DNA of 64,000 nucleotides from Algibacter sp. L1A34. GTDB lineage: Bacteria > Bacteroidota > Bacteroidia > Flavobacteriales > Flavobacteriaceae. The number at the start of each line of letters is the position of its first letter. Within the stretch, counting starts at the first letter, position 1. The notes under the pieces were generated by a model. That model was not told the origin of the DNA. It did not search any database and was given only the letters and a program-made list of their open reading frames with translations. Below are positions 54,411 to 63,409 of the stretch, in pieces. The stretch spans positions 981,501 to 1,045,500 of the forward strand of contig NZ_CP047029.1 of NCBI RefSeq assembly GCF_009796805.1. The letters are read 5' to 3'. The position numbers were made by a program, and so were the translations under genes.

Positions 54411-55118
54411 TTAATTAATCTCTAGACATAAAAATTCGTAATACATACCAAACAGTAGCATTAACGAAGCAAATAAGCCTAAAGCAGCAGGAATATAATC
54501 TTCAACACCATATTTATTTACTAAATTAGAAGTTTGATACAAAATTGAGCCGGCAGCTAAAAGACACATACCAACCGAGAACCAAAGTCCTAAATTGAAA
54601 CCAAAAATACTTCCAGCAATAATTAACCCAATGGCTATAAAAAAGCCAACTGTTAGTCCTGCTTTTAAGAATGAAAAATCTTTTTTAGTCACAAAAACAA
54701 TAGCTGATAAACCTGAAAACAAAGCCAAAGTAACAATACCTGCTTGCTTTAAAATATCCGGTCCTGTTTCCATAGCATACGCCGCGATATAAATAAGCGG
54801 TACAAAAATAAAAGCTTCGGCTAAAATGTAAAGTCCAAATGCTAAATACTGCTTATTTTTATCTGGAGTTTTAATCGCCATACCTTCGGCATAGTTTGTA
54901 ATAAACATAAAACCACCAAGCATAATAAGCCAACGCCAACCTTGCGTCATCGATAAAGCGAACTCTACAACCGTATCACTTTGTAACAATAAATATTCAA
55001 AAAGAATAAATACTAAAACACCACCCGCAACATGCGAATACGTTTTTTTGTAAAAAGCCACTCTATCTACTTCGGATAGTTGACTAACCATAAGTTTACC
55101 ATTAAATGTTTGATTCAT
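54411..55118 (-). CDS. Bax inhibitor-1/YccA-family membrane protein
   Basis: The 235-residue protein has seven membrane segments after a short cytoplasmic N-terminus (FYKKTYSHVAGGVLVFILFEYLLL) and the family pattern, ending in a charged/polar segment. BI-1 homologues are calcium-leak channels or interact with the FtsH protease (as YccA does). It follows the zinc metallopeptidase gene by 40 nt, so the two are probably co-transcribed, a pairing that fits a membrane proteostasis role, which is inference. Confidence 0.9.
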   Translation of the reverse strand: MNQTFNGKLMVSQLSEVDRVAFYKKTYSHVAGGVLVFILFEYLLLQSDTVVEFALSMTQGWRWLIMLGGFMFITNYAEGMAIKTPDKNKQYLAFGLYILAEAFIFVPLIYIAAYAMETGPDILKQAGIVTLALFSGLSAIVFVTKKDFSFLKAGLTVGFFIAIGLIIAGSIFGFNLGLWFSVGMCLLAAGSILYQTSNLVNKYGVEDYIPAALGLFASLMLLFGMYYEFLCLEIN

Positions 55119-55158
55119 AAATTTGGGATTTAATTGATTTTTTAATTATTTATAGGTA

Positions 55159-55857
55159 TTAATTTCTAGAGCCACCAAATACTTGAAAAGCCCAATATAC
55201 TAAAGATGCTAAAGAACCAATTGCTGCAACTAAATATGTTCTAGCAGCCCATTTTAAAGCATCTTCCGATCCTGCGTATTCTTCTTGAGATAACATGTTT
55301 TTATTTTTTAACCAAGCCAAAGCACGGTTACTAGCATCGTATTCTACCGGTAAAGTTACAAAACTAAATAAAGTTGCAAACCCCATCATCACTAATCCAG
55401 CAATAGCTACCCAGTAGCCAAAACCTAAACCTGCTGCTGCACCTAACATTAATCCACCAATAACAACCCATTGCGACATATTTGAAGTTACACTAACAAT
55501 AGGCACTAATTTAGATCTTATTCCTAACCATTGATATGCTTGCGCATGTTGCACGGCATGCCCACACTCGTGTGCTGCCACAGCCGCAGCTGCTGCATTT
55601 CGTTGATTATAAACAGACTCACTTAAGTTTACTGTTTTATTTGTTGGGTTATAGTGGTCGGTTAATTGCCCAGGTGTAGAAATAACCTCAACATCGGTAA
55701 TACCATTATCAGCTAACATTTTTGTAGCAATTTCTGCTCCACTCATGCCATTTCTCAGTTGTATTTTCGAGTATTTGGCAAATTTCTTTTTTAAGGTACT
55801 GCTCGCTATCCAGCTTACAAGAGCTATAGCGCCTAGTAATATATAATATCCAATCAT
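55159..55857 (-). CDS. Membrane zinc metallopeptidase (YugP-like)
   Basis: The 232-residue protein starts with one membrane helix (about 3-19), has the zinc motif HECGH (96-100, in AAVAAHECGHAVQHAQ), then three further membrane segments (about 115-150, 155-170, 208-225). This fits the neutral zinc metallopeptidase family with B. subtilis YugP. Substrates are unknown. A TATTTTTG box at 55900-55893 is 36 nt upstream. It leads into the BI-1 gene. Confidence 0.92.
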   Translation of the reverse strand: MIGYYILLGAIALVSWIASSTLKKKFAKYSKIQLRNGMSGAEIATKMLADNGITDVEVISTPGQLTDHYNPTNKTVNLSESVYNQRNAAAAAVAAHECGHAVQHAQAYQWLGIRSKLVPIVSVTSNMSQWVVIGGLMLGAAAGLGFGYWVAIAGLVMMGFATLFSFVTLPVEYDASNRALAWLKNKNMLSQEEYAGSEDALKWAARTYLVAAIGSLASLVYWAFQVFGGSRN

Positions 55858-55892
55858 TTTGTTTTCGTTTTAAAATTCTAATGTAAATATAT

Positions 55893-55900
55893 CAAAAATA
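55893..55900 (-). promoter_or_regulatory. -7 box (TATTTTTG) of the metallopeptidase operon
   Basis: Consensus TAnnTTTG on the minus strand; predicted leader about 30 nt; no -33 match. Confidence 0.4.
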
Positions 55901-56007
55901 AAGCCAATTGTAATTTATGCTAGTTTGTCAGTTAATTTTTAAATAAATAACGCTTTATAAAAAAATGATTAACTTCGTTTAACATCGTGAAATTCTGATT
56001 CTTTAAA

Positions 56008-57423
56008 ATGAAAATACTACTAACAGGCTCAACAGGATATATTGGTAAACGACTCATTCCCGTTCTTGTTGAAGCTGGACATGAAGTTATTTGCTGTGTT
56101 AGAGATCCCAAAAGATTCAATCCGCCAGAATCCTTATCAAAAAGTATAACTGTACTTCAATTGGATCTTTTAGATCAAGCGTCTTTAGAACATATTCCAA
56201 AAGATATCGATGGTGCTTATTATTTGGTACACTCTATGTCTTCCGACGGAGATTATAAATCTTTAGAAGAAATCTCGGCCCAAAACTTTAGGAGCGCCCT
56301 AAAAAACACCAATGTAAATCATGTAGTTTATTTAAGCGGTATTGTTAATGAAACCGAACTTTCTAAACATTTATCCTCTAGAAAAAATGTAGAAATAGAA
56401 CTTGCTAAAGGCGATTACAATTTTACAGCATTGCGAGCAGGAATTATTATTGGCTCCGGAAGTGCTTCTTTTGAAATTATTAGAGATTTAGTTGAAAAAC
56501 TCCCTATTATGATTACTCCAAAGTGGTTAAACACCAAATGCCAACCTATTGGTATTTCCGATGTTTTGGCTTTTCTTTCTAGGTCTATGTTTAACCCAGA
56601 AACCTTTAATCAGAATTTTGATATTGGCGGCCCCGATGTATTAACATATAAGGAGATGCTTTTAAACTTTGGCAAAGCACGGAATTTAAAACGTAAAATT
56701 ATTACCGTTCCTGTGATGACGCCTAAATTGTCTTCGTACTGGCTTTATTTTGTAACCTCAACCTCATACAAACTTGCTGCGTCTCTTGTAAACAGTATGA
56801 AAATAGAGGTGGTTTGTCGTGATAACCGTATAAATAATATTTTAGGCATAACACCTTTAAGTTATAACGAATCTCTAAAACGCGCTTTCACTAAAATTGA
56901 AAATAACGAAATCCTTTCGAGTTGGAAAGATGCTTATTCAAGTAGCGGACTAAACTTTAATATATCCGAATTTATACAAGTCCCGTCTTTTGGTTGTTTT
57001 AAAGATAGTAGAACGAAACCTATTAAAAATCGTGAAGAGACCATAGATAAAATATGGGCTATTGGCGGAACTACCGGATGGTATTACGGCACTTGGCTTT
57101 GGAAAATTAGAGGCTATATGGATAAGTTATTTGGTGGTGTTGGATTAAGACGTGGACGAACAAATCCATCTACTATAAACGTGGGAGATTCCATCGATTT
57201 TTGGCGTGTATTGTATGCGGATAAAACAGAAGGTCGTTTACTTTTATTTGCTGAAATGAAACTACCTGGCGAAGCTTGGTTAGAATTTAAAGTTGTAAAT
57301 GATAAACTAACACAAACCGCAACATTTAGGCCTCTTGGTTTAGCGGGCAGATTATATTGGTATGCTGTATTACCTTTTCATGGGTTTATTTTTAAAGGTA
57401 TGCTTAAAGCTTTGACAGCTTAA
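56008..57423 (+). CDS. NAD(P)-binding SDR with C-terminal DUF2867
   Basis: The 471-residue protein has an extended-SDR/NmrA-like Rossmann domain (1-300) with G7-x-x-G10-x-x-G13 (TGSTGYIGKRL), VNHVVYLSGIV and RAGIIIGSGSASF, followed by DUF2867 (about 320-471: GWYYGTWLWKIRGYMDKLFGGVGLRRGR, DFWRVLYAD, LPGEAWLEFKV, ATFRPLGLAGRLYWYAVLP). The fusion is widespread; some members are called NAD-dependent epimerases, but the substrate is unknown. The C-terminal part looks like a lipid- or ligand-binding module. It is transcribed alone and diverges from the metallopeptidase gene. Confidence 0.88.
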   Translation: MKILLTGSTGYIGKRLIPVLVEAGHEVICCVRDPKRFNPPESLSKSITVLQLDLLDQASLEHIPKDIDGAYYLVHSMSSDGDYKSLEEISAQNFRSALKNTNVNHVVYLSGIVNETELSKHLSSRKNVEIELAKGDYNFTALRAGIIIGSGSASFEIIRDLVEKLPIMITPKWLNTKCQPIGISDVLAFLSRSMFNPETFNQNFDIGGPDVLTYKEMLLNFGKARNLKRKIITVPVMTPKLSSYWLYFVTSTSYKLAASLVNSMKIEVVCRDNRINNILGITPLSYNESLKRAFTKIENNEILSSWKDAYSSSGLNFNISEFIQVPSFGCFKDSRTKPIKNREETIDKIWAIGGTTGWYYGTWLWKIRGYMDKLFGGVGLRRGRTNPSTINVGDSIDFWRVLYADKTEGRLLLFAEMKLPGEAWLEFKVVNDKLTQTATFRPLGLAGRLYWYAVLPFHGFIFKGMLKALTA

Positions 57424-57540
57424 TACAAACAAGAAAGCTATTTGATTTTATGAGAAAAACATCTAGTTTCGTTTTATAAATAATATAAAATATTGAAAAC
57501 AGTTTTATATAATCATATTGACATTCATTAACCCCAAACT

Positions 57541-58287
57541 ATGAAACAAATAATTGTACTTACATTCTTTATTACCTTATTTATTAAATCTTACTCACAA
57601 GAAAAAAAAGTCAATTTTCAATTACTTGCAGGAACAACATTATCCGTTCCCAAAACAAGTGATTTAACAAATTCGAATATTACTGGAGCACCCAAAATAA
57701 GATCTTATATAAACATTGGAGCCTTTATTTTACCAAATCTAAATTATGCTTTGAATGAAAAAACTTCTCTAGATTTCGGCCTAGGCTTTTACCTTGACAG
57801 ATTCTCTATTGAAGATGAAATTGGCTATGTAATAAGCAAAGGCAATAGAAACATAAGTCAAATTCAAACTCCAATTAATTTCAACTTTCATTTTGGAAAT
57901 AGTAATTCCTATCAATTTGGAATTGGTGCTTTTACAGCATTTTTAATATCAGCCAAAGAAAAAGGTGAAACAAGAATTGAATCTTCAGCTTTTTATTACA
58001 ACGATGAAAACCCTGCTCTAGATCCTTTAGTTGACCGCAACGCTGCTGTAAATTACGATAAAGATCTAAAGAGTAAATATAATTCGGTTGGAATAGGAGC
58101 CTTTATCCAATTAAAAAAGAACATCTCATTTTCCGAAAACACAAAAGGTTTTTTATTATTAAAAATAAATCAATATTTCAATTCTATAAAGAATGCTGAC
58201 TCTAACTCAAACTTAAATGAATATGTGGATTCTAATAATGAAAAAGAACCAACAACTGTTAATTTTGGAGTTGGAATTAATTTATAA
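57541..58287 (+). CDS. Predicted outer-membrane beta-barrel protein (PorT-like)
   Basis: The 248-residue protein has a signal peptide ending KSYSQ and alternating strands such as VNFQLLAGTTLSVP, TSLDFGLGFYLDRFSIE, NFNFHFGNSNSYQFGIGAFTAFLI and NSVGIGAFIQLKKN, ending TVNFGVGINL. This is the pattern of small PorT-like (outer membrane protein beta-barrel domain) proteins of Bacteroidota. No specific function is readable. It is not closely linked to a neighbour; the structured repeat copy 2 starts 57 nt downstream. Confidence 0.75.
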   Translation: MKQIIVLTFFITLFIKSYSQEKKVNFQLLAGTTLSVPKTSDLTNSNITGAPKIRSYINIGAFILPNLNYALNEKTSLDFGLGFYLDRFSIEDEIGYVISKGNRNISQIQTPINFNFHFGNSNSYQFGIGAFTAFLISAKEKGETRIESSAFYYNDENPALDPLVDRNAAVNYDKDLKSKYNSVGIGAFIQLKKNISFSENTKGFLLLKINQYFNSIKNADSNSNLNEYVDSNNEKEPTTVNFGVGINL

Positions 58288-58343
58288 AAAAACTTAACGA
58301 AAATTCTATAATACTTAGACTTATTAAACCACAGCCAAAACCC

Positions 58344-58437
58344 GCGTTAAGGATAGAACGGCCTGTTTGAGCTCCCCCGACCTTTTGAGGGGGAGCGAGT
58401 AGTGATAGCCTGACCCTTTTCGGGTAACGCCCAAATG
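58344..58437 (+). repeat. Structured intergenic element, copy 2
   Basis: GCGTTA (58344-58349) pairs with TAACGC (58425-58430). Inside, GCTCCCCC (58371-58378) pairs perfectly with GGGGGAGC (58389-58396), and CCC/GGG (58414-58416, 58422-58424) forms a small hairpin. The edges match copy 1 at 45854-46018 (GCGTTAnGGATnGA and GTAACGCCCAAATGAT), the middle does not. It follows the 57541 gene and lies ahead of the ald terminator. Confidence 0.65.
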
Positions 58438-58454
58438 ATTATTTAAAACAAAAA

Positions 58455-58491
58455 AAATCTGGTTTTAGACATGATGCCTAAAACCAGATTT
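58455..58491. terminator. Terminator of ald
   Basis: AAATCTGGTTTTAG (58455-58468) pairs perfectly with CTAAAACCAGATTT (58478-58491), a 14-bp stem; it lies 27 nt after the ald stop and may also serve the + strand gene upstream. Confidence 0.85.
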
Positions 58492-58518
58492 AATATATAG
58501 TTTGTGTATTTTAAGAAA

Positions 58519-59619
58519 CTATGCTGTTTCTAAAGACATATCAAAAGCTTCGGCTATTTCTTTGTACACTATTTTTCCTTTTACAATGTTTAAACCTTTA
58601 CCTAGTGGCACGCTATTTTCGCAAGCTTGCTCCCAACCTTCGTTTGCTAATTTAATAACATACGGTAAGGTTACGTTGGTTAAACCCATTGTAGATGTAT
58701 ATGGCACAGCACCTGGCATATTGGCTACGGTGTAATGTACAACCTCGTCTATAATGTATGTTGGATCTTGGTGCGTGGTTGGGTGTGTGGTTTCAAAACA
58801 TCCGCCTTGATCTACAGCTACATCTACCATTACGGTACCTGGGCGCATTTCTTTTAGCATATCGCGTGTTATTAATTTTGGAGCTTTTGCACCTTTTAAT
58901 AATACACCACCAATAATTAAATCGGTATCAGAAATATGTTTACGTATGTTATATTCACTAGAAAACTCACTTACTACGTTGTTTGGCATAGAATCACTTA
59001 CATAACGTAAGGCTTTCATGTTAACATCCATAATGGTTACTTGTGCGCCTAAACCAGATGCCATTTTTGCGGCTTGATACCCAACAATTCCTGCACCAAG
59101 AATAAGTACTTTTGCTGGTGGCACACCTGGAATTCCGCCTAATAAAATACCGCGACCTTTAATGGGTTTCTCTAAGTATTTTGCGCCTTGTTGTACAGAC
59201 ATACGACCTGCAACCTCAGACATTGGGATTAAAAGTGGTAAAGATCCATCGTTATCTTCTACGGTTTCGTAAGCGATACAAATGGATTTGCTTTTAATCA
59301 TAGCCATAGTTAAAGGCTCGCTAGATGCGAAATGAAAATAAGTAAACACGACTTGGTTTTCCTTAATTAAATCGTATTCTGGCTCGATAGGTTCTTTTAC
59401 CTTTACTATCATGTCTGCAATATCGTAAACAGCTTCTATGCTATCTAAAATAGTTGCACCTGCCTCTATATATTCTTCATCGAGAAAACCACTATTGAAA
59501 CCTGCGTTGGTTTGCACGTAAACTTCGTGGTTTCTTTTGGTTAATTCGAAAACTCCAGAAGGTATCATACCTACGCGGTTTTCGCTGTTTTTTATCTCAA
59601 TAGGAACTCCAATTTTCAT
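58519..59619 (-). CDS. ald: Alanine dehydrogenase
   Basis: The 366-residue protein starts MKIGVPIEIKNSENRVGMIP (pyruvate-binding Arg and neighbours), and contains KVKEPIEPEYDLIKENQVVFTYFHFA with substrate Lys, the catalytic His in YFHFA, and the NAD-binding string VLILGAGIVGYQAAKMASGLGAQV. It interconverts alanine and pyruvate plus ammonium with NAD. Length fits Ald and is too short for the transhydrogenase alpha subunit. It is a single gene with a strong terminator. The 256-nt gap upstream is AT-rich and I see no clear promoter in it. Confidence 0.96.
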   Translation of the reverse strand: MKIGVPIEIKNSENRVGMIPSGVFELTKRNHEVYVQTNAGFNSGFLDEEYIEAGATILDSIEAVYDIADMIVKVKEPIEPEYDLIKENQVVFTYFHFASSEPLTMAMIKSKSICIAYETVEDNDGSLPLLIPMSEVAGRMSVQQGAKYLEKPIKGRGILLGGIPGVPPAKVLILGAGIVGYQAAKMASGLGAQVTIMDVNMKALRYVSDSMPNNVVSEFSSEYNIRKHISDTDLIIGGVLLKGAKAPKLITRDMLKEMRPGTVMVDVAVDQGGCFETTHPTTHQDPTYIIDEVVHYTVANMPGAVPYTSTMGLTNVTLPYVIKLANEGWEQACENSVPLGKGLNIVKGKIVYKEIAEAFDMSLETA

Positions 59620-59875
59620 TTATTAAGCTTTTTATAGTTTTAAATCGAAGTAAAATTAATACAAAATTTTTAATATTATAATCAAAATAACGATTTTGTT
59701 GTATTATTTTTAACTAATACGCAATAACACTGATTAATCTATAATTTGTGTCGATTTAATAAAAAATCACTTTAAAAATATTTAATTCATCTAAAAAATA
59801 GTGAATTTTTTAATAAATCAATATTTACACTTTTTGAAATGGGAAGCGTTTTTCACCGCAATAAAATTCTATAAA

Positions 59876-60145
59876 CTACTTTTTTCTATACTTAATTTTA
59901 AGTACTAAAACAGCAAAACATAATACCGATGTAACTGTATTTGCTATTACCATAGACAAACTTTTTAGGCTGTATCCATAAATTAACCACAATAAAACAC
60001 CTATAAACATAGCCGTAAACATGGTTAAGGATATGCCTTCTACCTCTTTTGTTTTCCATGCTTTGTATACCTGCGGAATAAAAGATGCCGTAGTTAAGGT
60101 GGCAGCTACTAAACCTACAATTTCTATGGGTTGAATTTCGAACAT
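59876..60145 (-). CDS. SemiSWEET-type PQ-loop sugar transporter
   Basis: The 89-residue protein has three membrane helices with the PQ-loop motif (TASFIPQVYKAWKTKEVEGISL) and GVLLWLIYGYSLKSLSMVIANTVTSVLCFAVL. SemiSWEETs form dimers that move sugars such as sucrose or glucose down their gradient. Length is typical. It sits between ald and leuS with its own spacing; the substrate is not readable. Confidence 0.92.
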   Translation of the reverse strand: MFEIQPIEIVGLVAATLTTASFIPQVYKAWKTKEVEGISLTMFTAMFIGVLLWLIYGYSLKSLSMVIANTVTSVLCFAVLVLKIKYRKK

Positions 60146-60196
60146 AACTTAAAACTTAAATGGATACTTTTTATTTTTTTAAGACTAAATTAAAAT

Positions 60197-60228
60197 AAGC
60201 CATCTCATTATTATAAACGAGATGGCTT
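60197..60228. terminator. Terminator of leuS
   Basis: AAGCCATCTC (60197-60206) pairs perfectly with GAGATGGCTT (60219-60228), 27 nt after the leuS stop. Confidence 0.75.
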
Positions 60229-60254
60229 ACATGCTTATTTTTAACTAGATAGGC

Positions 60255-63236
60255 TTAACCTACTATATTTACAATTTTACCTGGCACAACTATTACTTTT
60301 TTAGGTGTGCGATCTCCTAATTGTTCTTTTGTTTTCTCGTGAGCTAATACCGTTTTCTCGATATCTTCTTTACTCATATCCATGGGTAACTCTAAAGTGA
60401 AACGCATTTTTCCGTTGAAAGAAATTGGATAGTTTTTACTACTTTCTACCAAATGGCTTGCATCGAATTCTGGAAATTCTGCAGTTGAAATAGATTCGCT
60501 ATTCCCTAATTGGTTCCATAATTCTTCCGCAATATGTGGCGCGTAAGGTGATAATAAAACTAATAGCGGTTTTAAAATTTCTTTAGATGTACATTTTTGA
60601 GTTGTTAACTCATTAACAGCAATCATAAATGTTGAAACCGATGTATTGAAAGAAAAATTCTCGATATCTTCTTGAACCTTTTTAATGGTTTTATGAAGTG
60701 TTTTTAAATTATCTTTTGTTGCTGCTGTTTCTGTAACTTTAAGTCCGTTATCATCCACATACAATTTCCATAGCTTTTTAAGGAAGTTGTGCACACCTGT
60801 AATTCCGGCCGTATTCCAAGGTTTGTATTGCTCTAAAGGCCCAAGAAACATTTCGTATAAACGAAGACTATCTGCACCGTAATCTGAAACAATGTTATCA
60901 GGATTGACAACGTTGTATTTAGATTTAGACATTTTTTCGACTTCGCGACCTACTTTAAAAGTTCCATTTTCTTCATAAATAAATTCAGAATCCTTATATT
61001 CTTCTCTCCAATTCTTAAAAGCTTCAGTATCTAATTCATCTGAAGAATTCACAAAAGCGACATCAGCGTGAATACCCTGACGCAATTCAATTTTAAATTC
61101 ATCAAGACTTTCAATTATCTTATCATATGATTTCAAAGCATTCTCAGTTTCTGGCTTATATTTTACAATTAACTCCTTAAGAAACTCTTGATCATTTGCA
61201 CGATTTTCTGAAACCAATATATTTGATTTTACATCATACGCTCCTGACATATAACCAGGACTTCCAAATTTTCCTTTTTCATATTTAAAACCATCAAGTC
61301 TTCTTACAAAAGCACTAGTCCCCAAAATCATTCCTTGGTTAATCAGTTTTTTAGCAAACTCATCAACAGGTACAACACCTTTATCGAACAAGAATTTCTG
61401 CCAAAAACGAGAATACAGTAAATGTCCTGTAGCGTGCTCGCTTCCGCCAATGTATAAATCGACATCTTTCCAGTAATCCATCGCTTCTTTACTCGCGAAT
61501 TCTTCGGTGTTTGTAGAATCCATGTAGCGGTTAAAATACCAAGAACTACCAGCCCAACCTGGCATGGTGTTTAATTCTAACGGATGGATGGTTTCATTAT
61601 CGATTAAATCGTTAGAAACAACTTCGTTCTTATCAGTATCCCAAGCCCAAACGGTCGCATTACCTAATGGTGGCTCGCCGGTTTCGGTTGGTAAATATTT
61701 TTCTACTTCTGGTAATTTAATTGGTAAATGTGCAGCATCAATCATTTGCGGCATGCCATCTACATAATACACCGGGAAAGGCTCTCCCCAATAACGTTGG
61801 CGACTAAATACAGCATCGCGTAAACGGTAATTGGTTTTCCCTTCGCCATACCCAATTTTTTCTAATTCGAAAATAGCACGTTTGGTGGCTTTCTTGTAGT
61901 TCATTCCGTTTAGGAAATCACTATTAGCAATAATGGTTTTATTTTTATCGGTAAAGGCTTCTTCCGAAATATCGGCACCTTCAAAAATATTTATAATCGG
62001 GATATTAAAATGTTTTGCAAAAGCATAATCACGTTGATCGCCACATGGCACCGACATTACAGCTCCTGTACCGTAACCCGCTAAAACGTAATCGCCAATC
62101 CAAATTGGAATTGGTTCTTTAGAAAAAGGATGCTCGGCATAAGCACCAGTAAATGCACCAGAAATTGTTTTTACATCGGCCATTCTATCGCGTTCGCTAC
62201 GTTTTGCGGTTGCTAAAATATAAGCATCTACATCTGCTTTTTGTTCAGCAGTTGTGATTTTAGAAACTAAATCGTGTTCTGGAGCAAGCGTCATGAAAGA
62301 GACTCCAAAAACAGTATCTGGCCTTGTTGTAAATACATCGATAACGGCATCGTTTTCTTTAACATTAAAAGTTACCGAAGCTCCAACAGATTTACCAATC
62401 CAGTTACGCTGACTTTCTTTAAGTGAATCTGTCCAATCAATTTTATCTAAACCTTGAAGTAAACGTTCCGCGTAAGCAGAAATTCGCATACTCCATTGTG
62501 TCATCTTTTTTCGCACTACAGAATGTCCGCCACGCTCGGAAACACCATTAACTATTTCGTCGTTCGCTAAAACCGTTCCTAATCCAGGACACCAGTTTAC
62601 TTCAGTTTCAGCTAAATATGTTAATCTATATTGTAATAAAATTTCTTGTTGCTCTTTAGATGTATACGCCTTCCATTCTGCTGCTGTAAATGGTTCGATA
62701 TTATCATCGCAAACCGCATTTACTGTAGCGTTTCCTTCTGCTTCAAAAATGGTAACTAAAGTTGAAATATCTTCAGCTTTATCGTTATCATTATTAAACC
62801 AAGAGTTGAACAATTGAATAAAAACCCATTGTGTCCATTTGTAATAACTAGGATCGGATGTTCTTACCTCACGAGACCAATCGAAAGAAAAACCAATTTG
62901 ATCTAACTGGCGACGGTATGTTTTAATATTATCGGCAGTAGTAACCGCAGGATGTTGCCCTGTTTGGATAGCGTACTGCTCGGCAGGTAAACCAAAACTA
63001 TCATACCCTTGCGGATGCAATACGTTAAAACCTTGATGACGCTTGTAACGTGCATAAATATCGGATGCGATATAACCTAACGGATGCCCAACGTGCAAGC
63101 CAGCTCCACTTGGGTAAGGGAACATATCTAGCACATAATATTTTGGTTTTTCACTTTGGTTTTCGGCTTTAAATGTTTGGTTGTCTGCCCAATATTTTTG
63201 CCACTTTTCTTCGATTTTATTGAAATCGTATATCAT
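60255..63236 (-). CDS. leuS: Leucyl-tRNA synthetase
   Basis: The 993-residue protein charges tRNA-Leu. It shows the HIGH-type motif HVGHPLGYIASD, the CP1 editing domain (with TTRPDTVFGVSFM and the Thr-rich pocket), SSWYFNRYMD and KMSKSKYNVVNPDNI. It is longer than the E. coli enzyme. Some excess is the usual Bacteroidota insert in CP1 (about 155-205), but a further segment of about 60 residues lies before KMSKS (about 655-725, NILVSENRANDQEFLKELIV and following). The frame is open throughout, so it is an insert and not an error. A TAAATTTG box at 63301-63294 serves as -7. Confidence 0.97.
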   Translation of the reverse strand: MIYDFNKIEEKWQKYWADNQTFKAENQSEKPKYYVLDMFPYPSGAGLHVGHPLGYIASDIYARYKRHQGFNVLHPQGYDSFGLPAEQYAIQTGQHPAVTTADNIKTYRRQLDQIGFSFDWSREVRTSDPSYYKWTQWVFIQLFNSWFNNDNDKAEDISTLVTIFEAEGNATVNAVCDDNIEPFTAAEWKAYTSKEQQEILLQYRLTYLAETEVNWCPGLGTVLANDEIVNGVSERGGHSVVRKKMTQWSMRISAYAERLLQGLDKIDWTDSLKESQRNWIGKSVGASVTFNVKENDAVIDVFTTRPDTVFGVSFMTLAPEHDLVSKITTAEQKADVDAYILATAKRSERDRMADVKTISGAFTGAYAEHPFSKEPIPIWIGDYVLAGYGTGAVMSVPCGDQRDYAFAKHFNIPIINIFEGADISEEAFTDKNKTIIANSDFLNGMNYKKATKRAIFELEKIGYGEGKTNYRLRDAVFSRQRYWGEPFPVYYVDGMPQMIDAAHLPIKLPEVEKYLPTETGEPPLGNATVWAWDTDKNEVVSNDLIDNETIHPLELNTMPGWAGSSWYFNRYMDSTNTEEFASKEAMDYWKDVDLYIGGSEHATGHLLYSRFWQKFLFDKGVVPVDEFAKKLINQGMILGTSAFVRRLDGFKYEKGKFGSPGYMSGAYDVKSNILVSENRANDQEFLKELIVKYKPETENALKSYDKIIESLDEFKIELRQGIHADVAFVNSSDELDTEAFKNWREEYKDSEFIYEENGTFKVGREVEKMSKSKYNVVNPDNIVSDYGADSLRLYEMFLGPLEQYKPWNTAGITGVHNFLKKLWKLYVDDNGLKVTETAATKDNLKTLHKTIKKVQEDIENFSFNTSVSTFMIAVNELTTQKCTSKEILKPLLVLLSPYAPHIAEELWNQLGNSESISTAEFPEFDASHLVESSKNYPISFNGKMRFTLELPMDMSKEDIEKTVLAHEKTKEQLGDRTPKKVIVVPGKIVNIVG

Positions 63237-63293
63237 CCTATATCTTGTTTTCGTATTACTATAAGGTGGTTTTTAAAACCGCCATATTCGGCG

Positions 63294-63301
63294 CAAATTT
63301 A
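63294..63301 (-). promoter_or_regulatory. -7 box (TAAATTTG) of leuS
   Basis: Consensus TAnnTTTG on the minus strand; predicted leader about 50 nt. Confidence 0.45.
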
Positions 63302-63382
63302 CGTTTTATAAATCAACTTAAAAATCTTTTATTTTTATAAGTTAATTCACCCAAAAACTATGCTATATCAACATTATCCTTT

Positions 63383-63390
63383 TACTTTTG
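63383..63390 (+). promoter_or_regulatory. -7 box (TACTTTTG) of the EamA transporter gene
   Basis: Consensus TAnnTTTG; predicted transcription start about 13 nt before the TTG start at 63410, which supports that start. Confidence 0.45.
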
Positions 63391-63409
63391 TCCTTTAAAA
63401 TAGAACACA

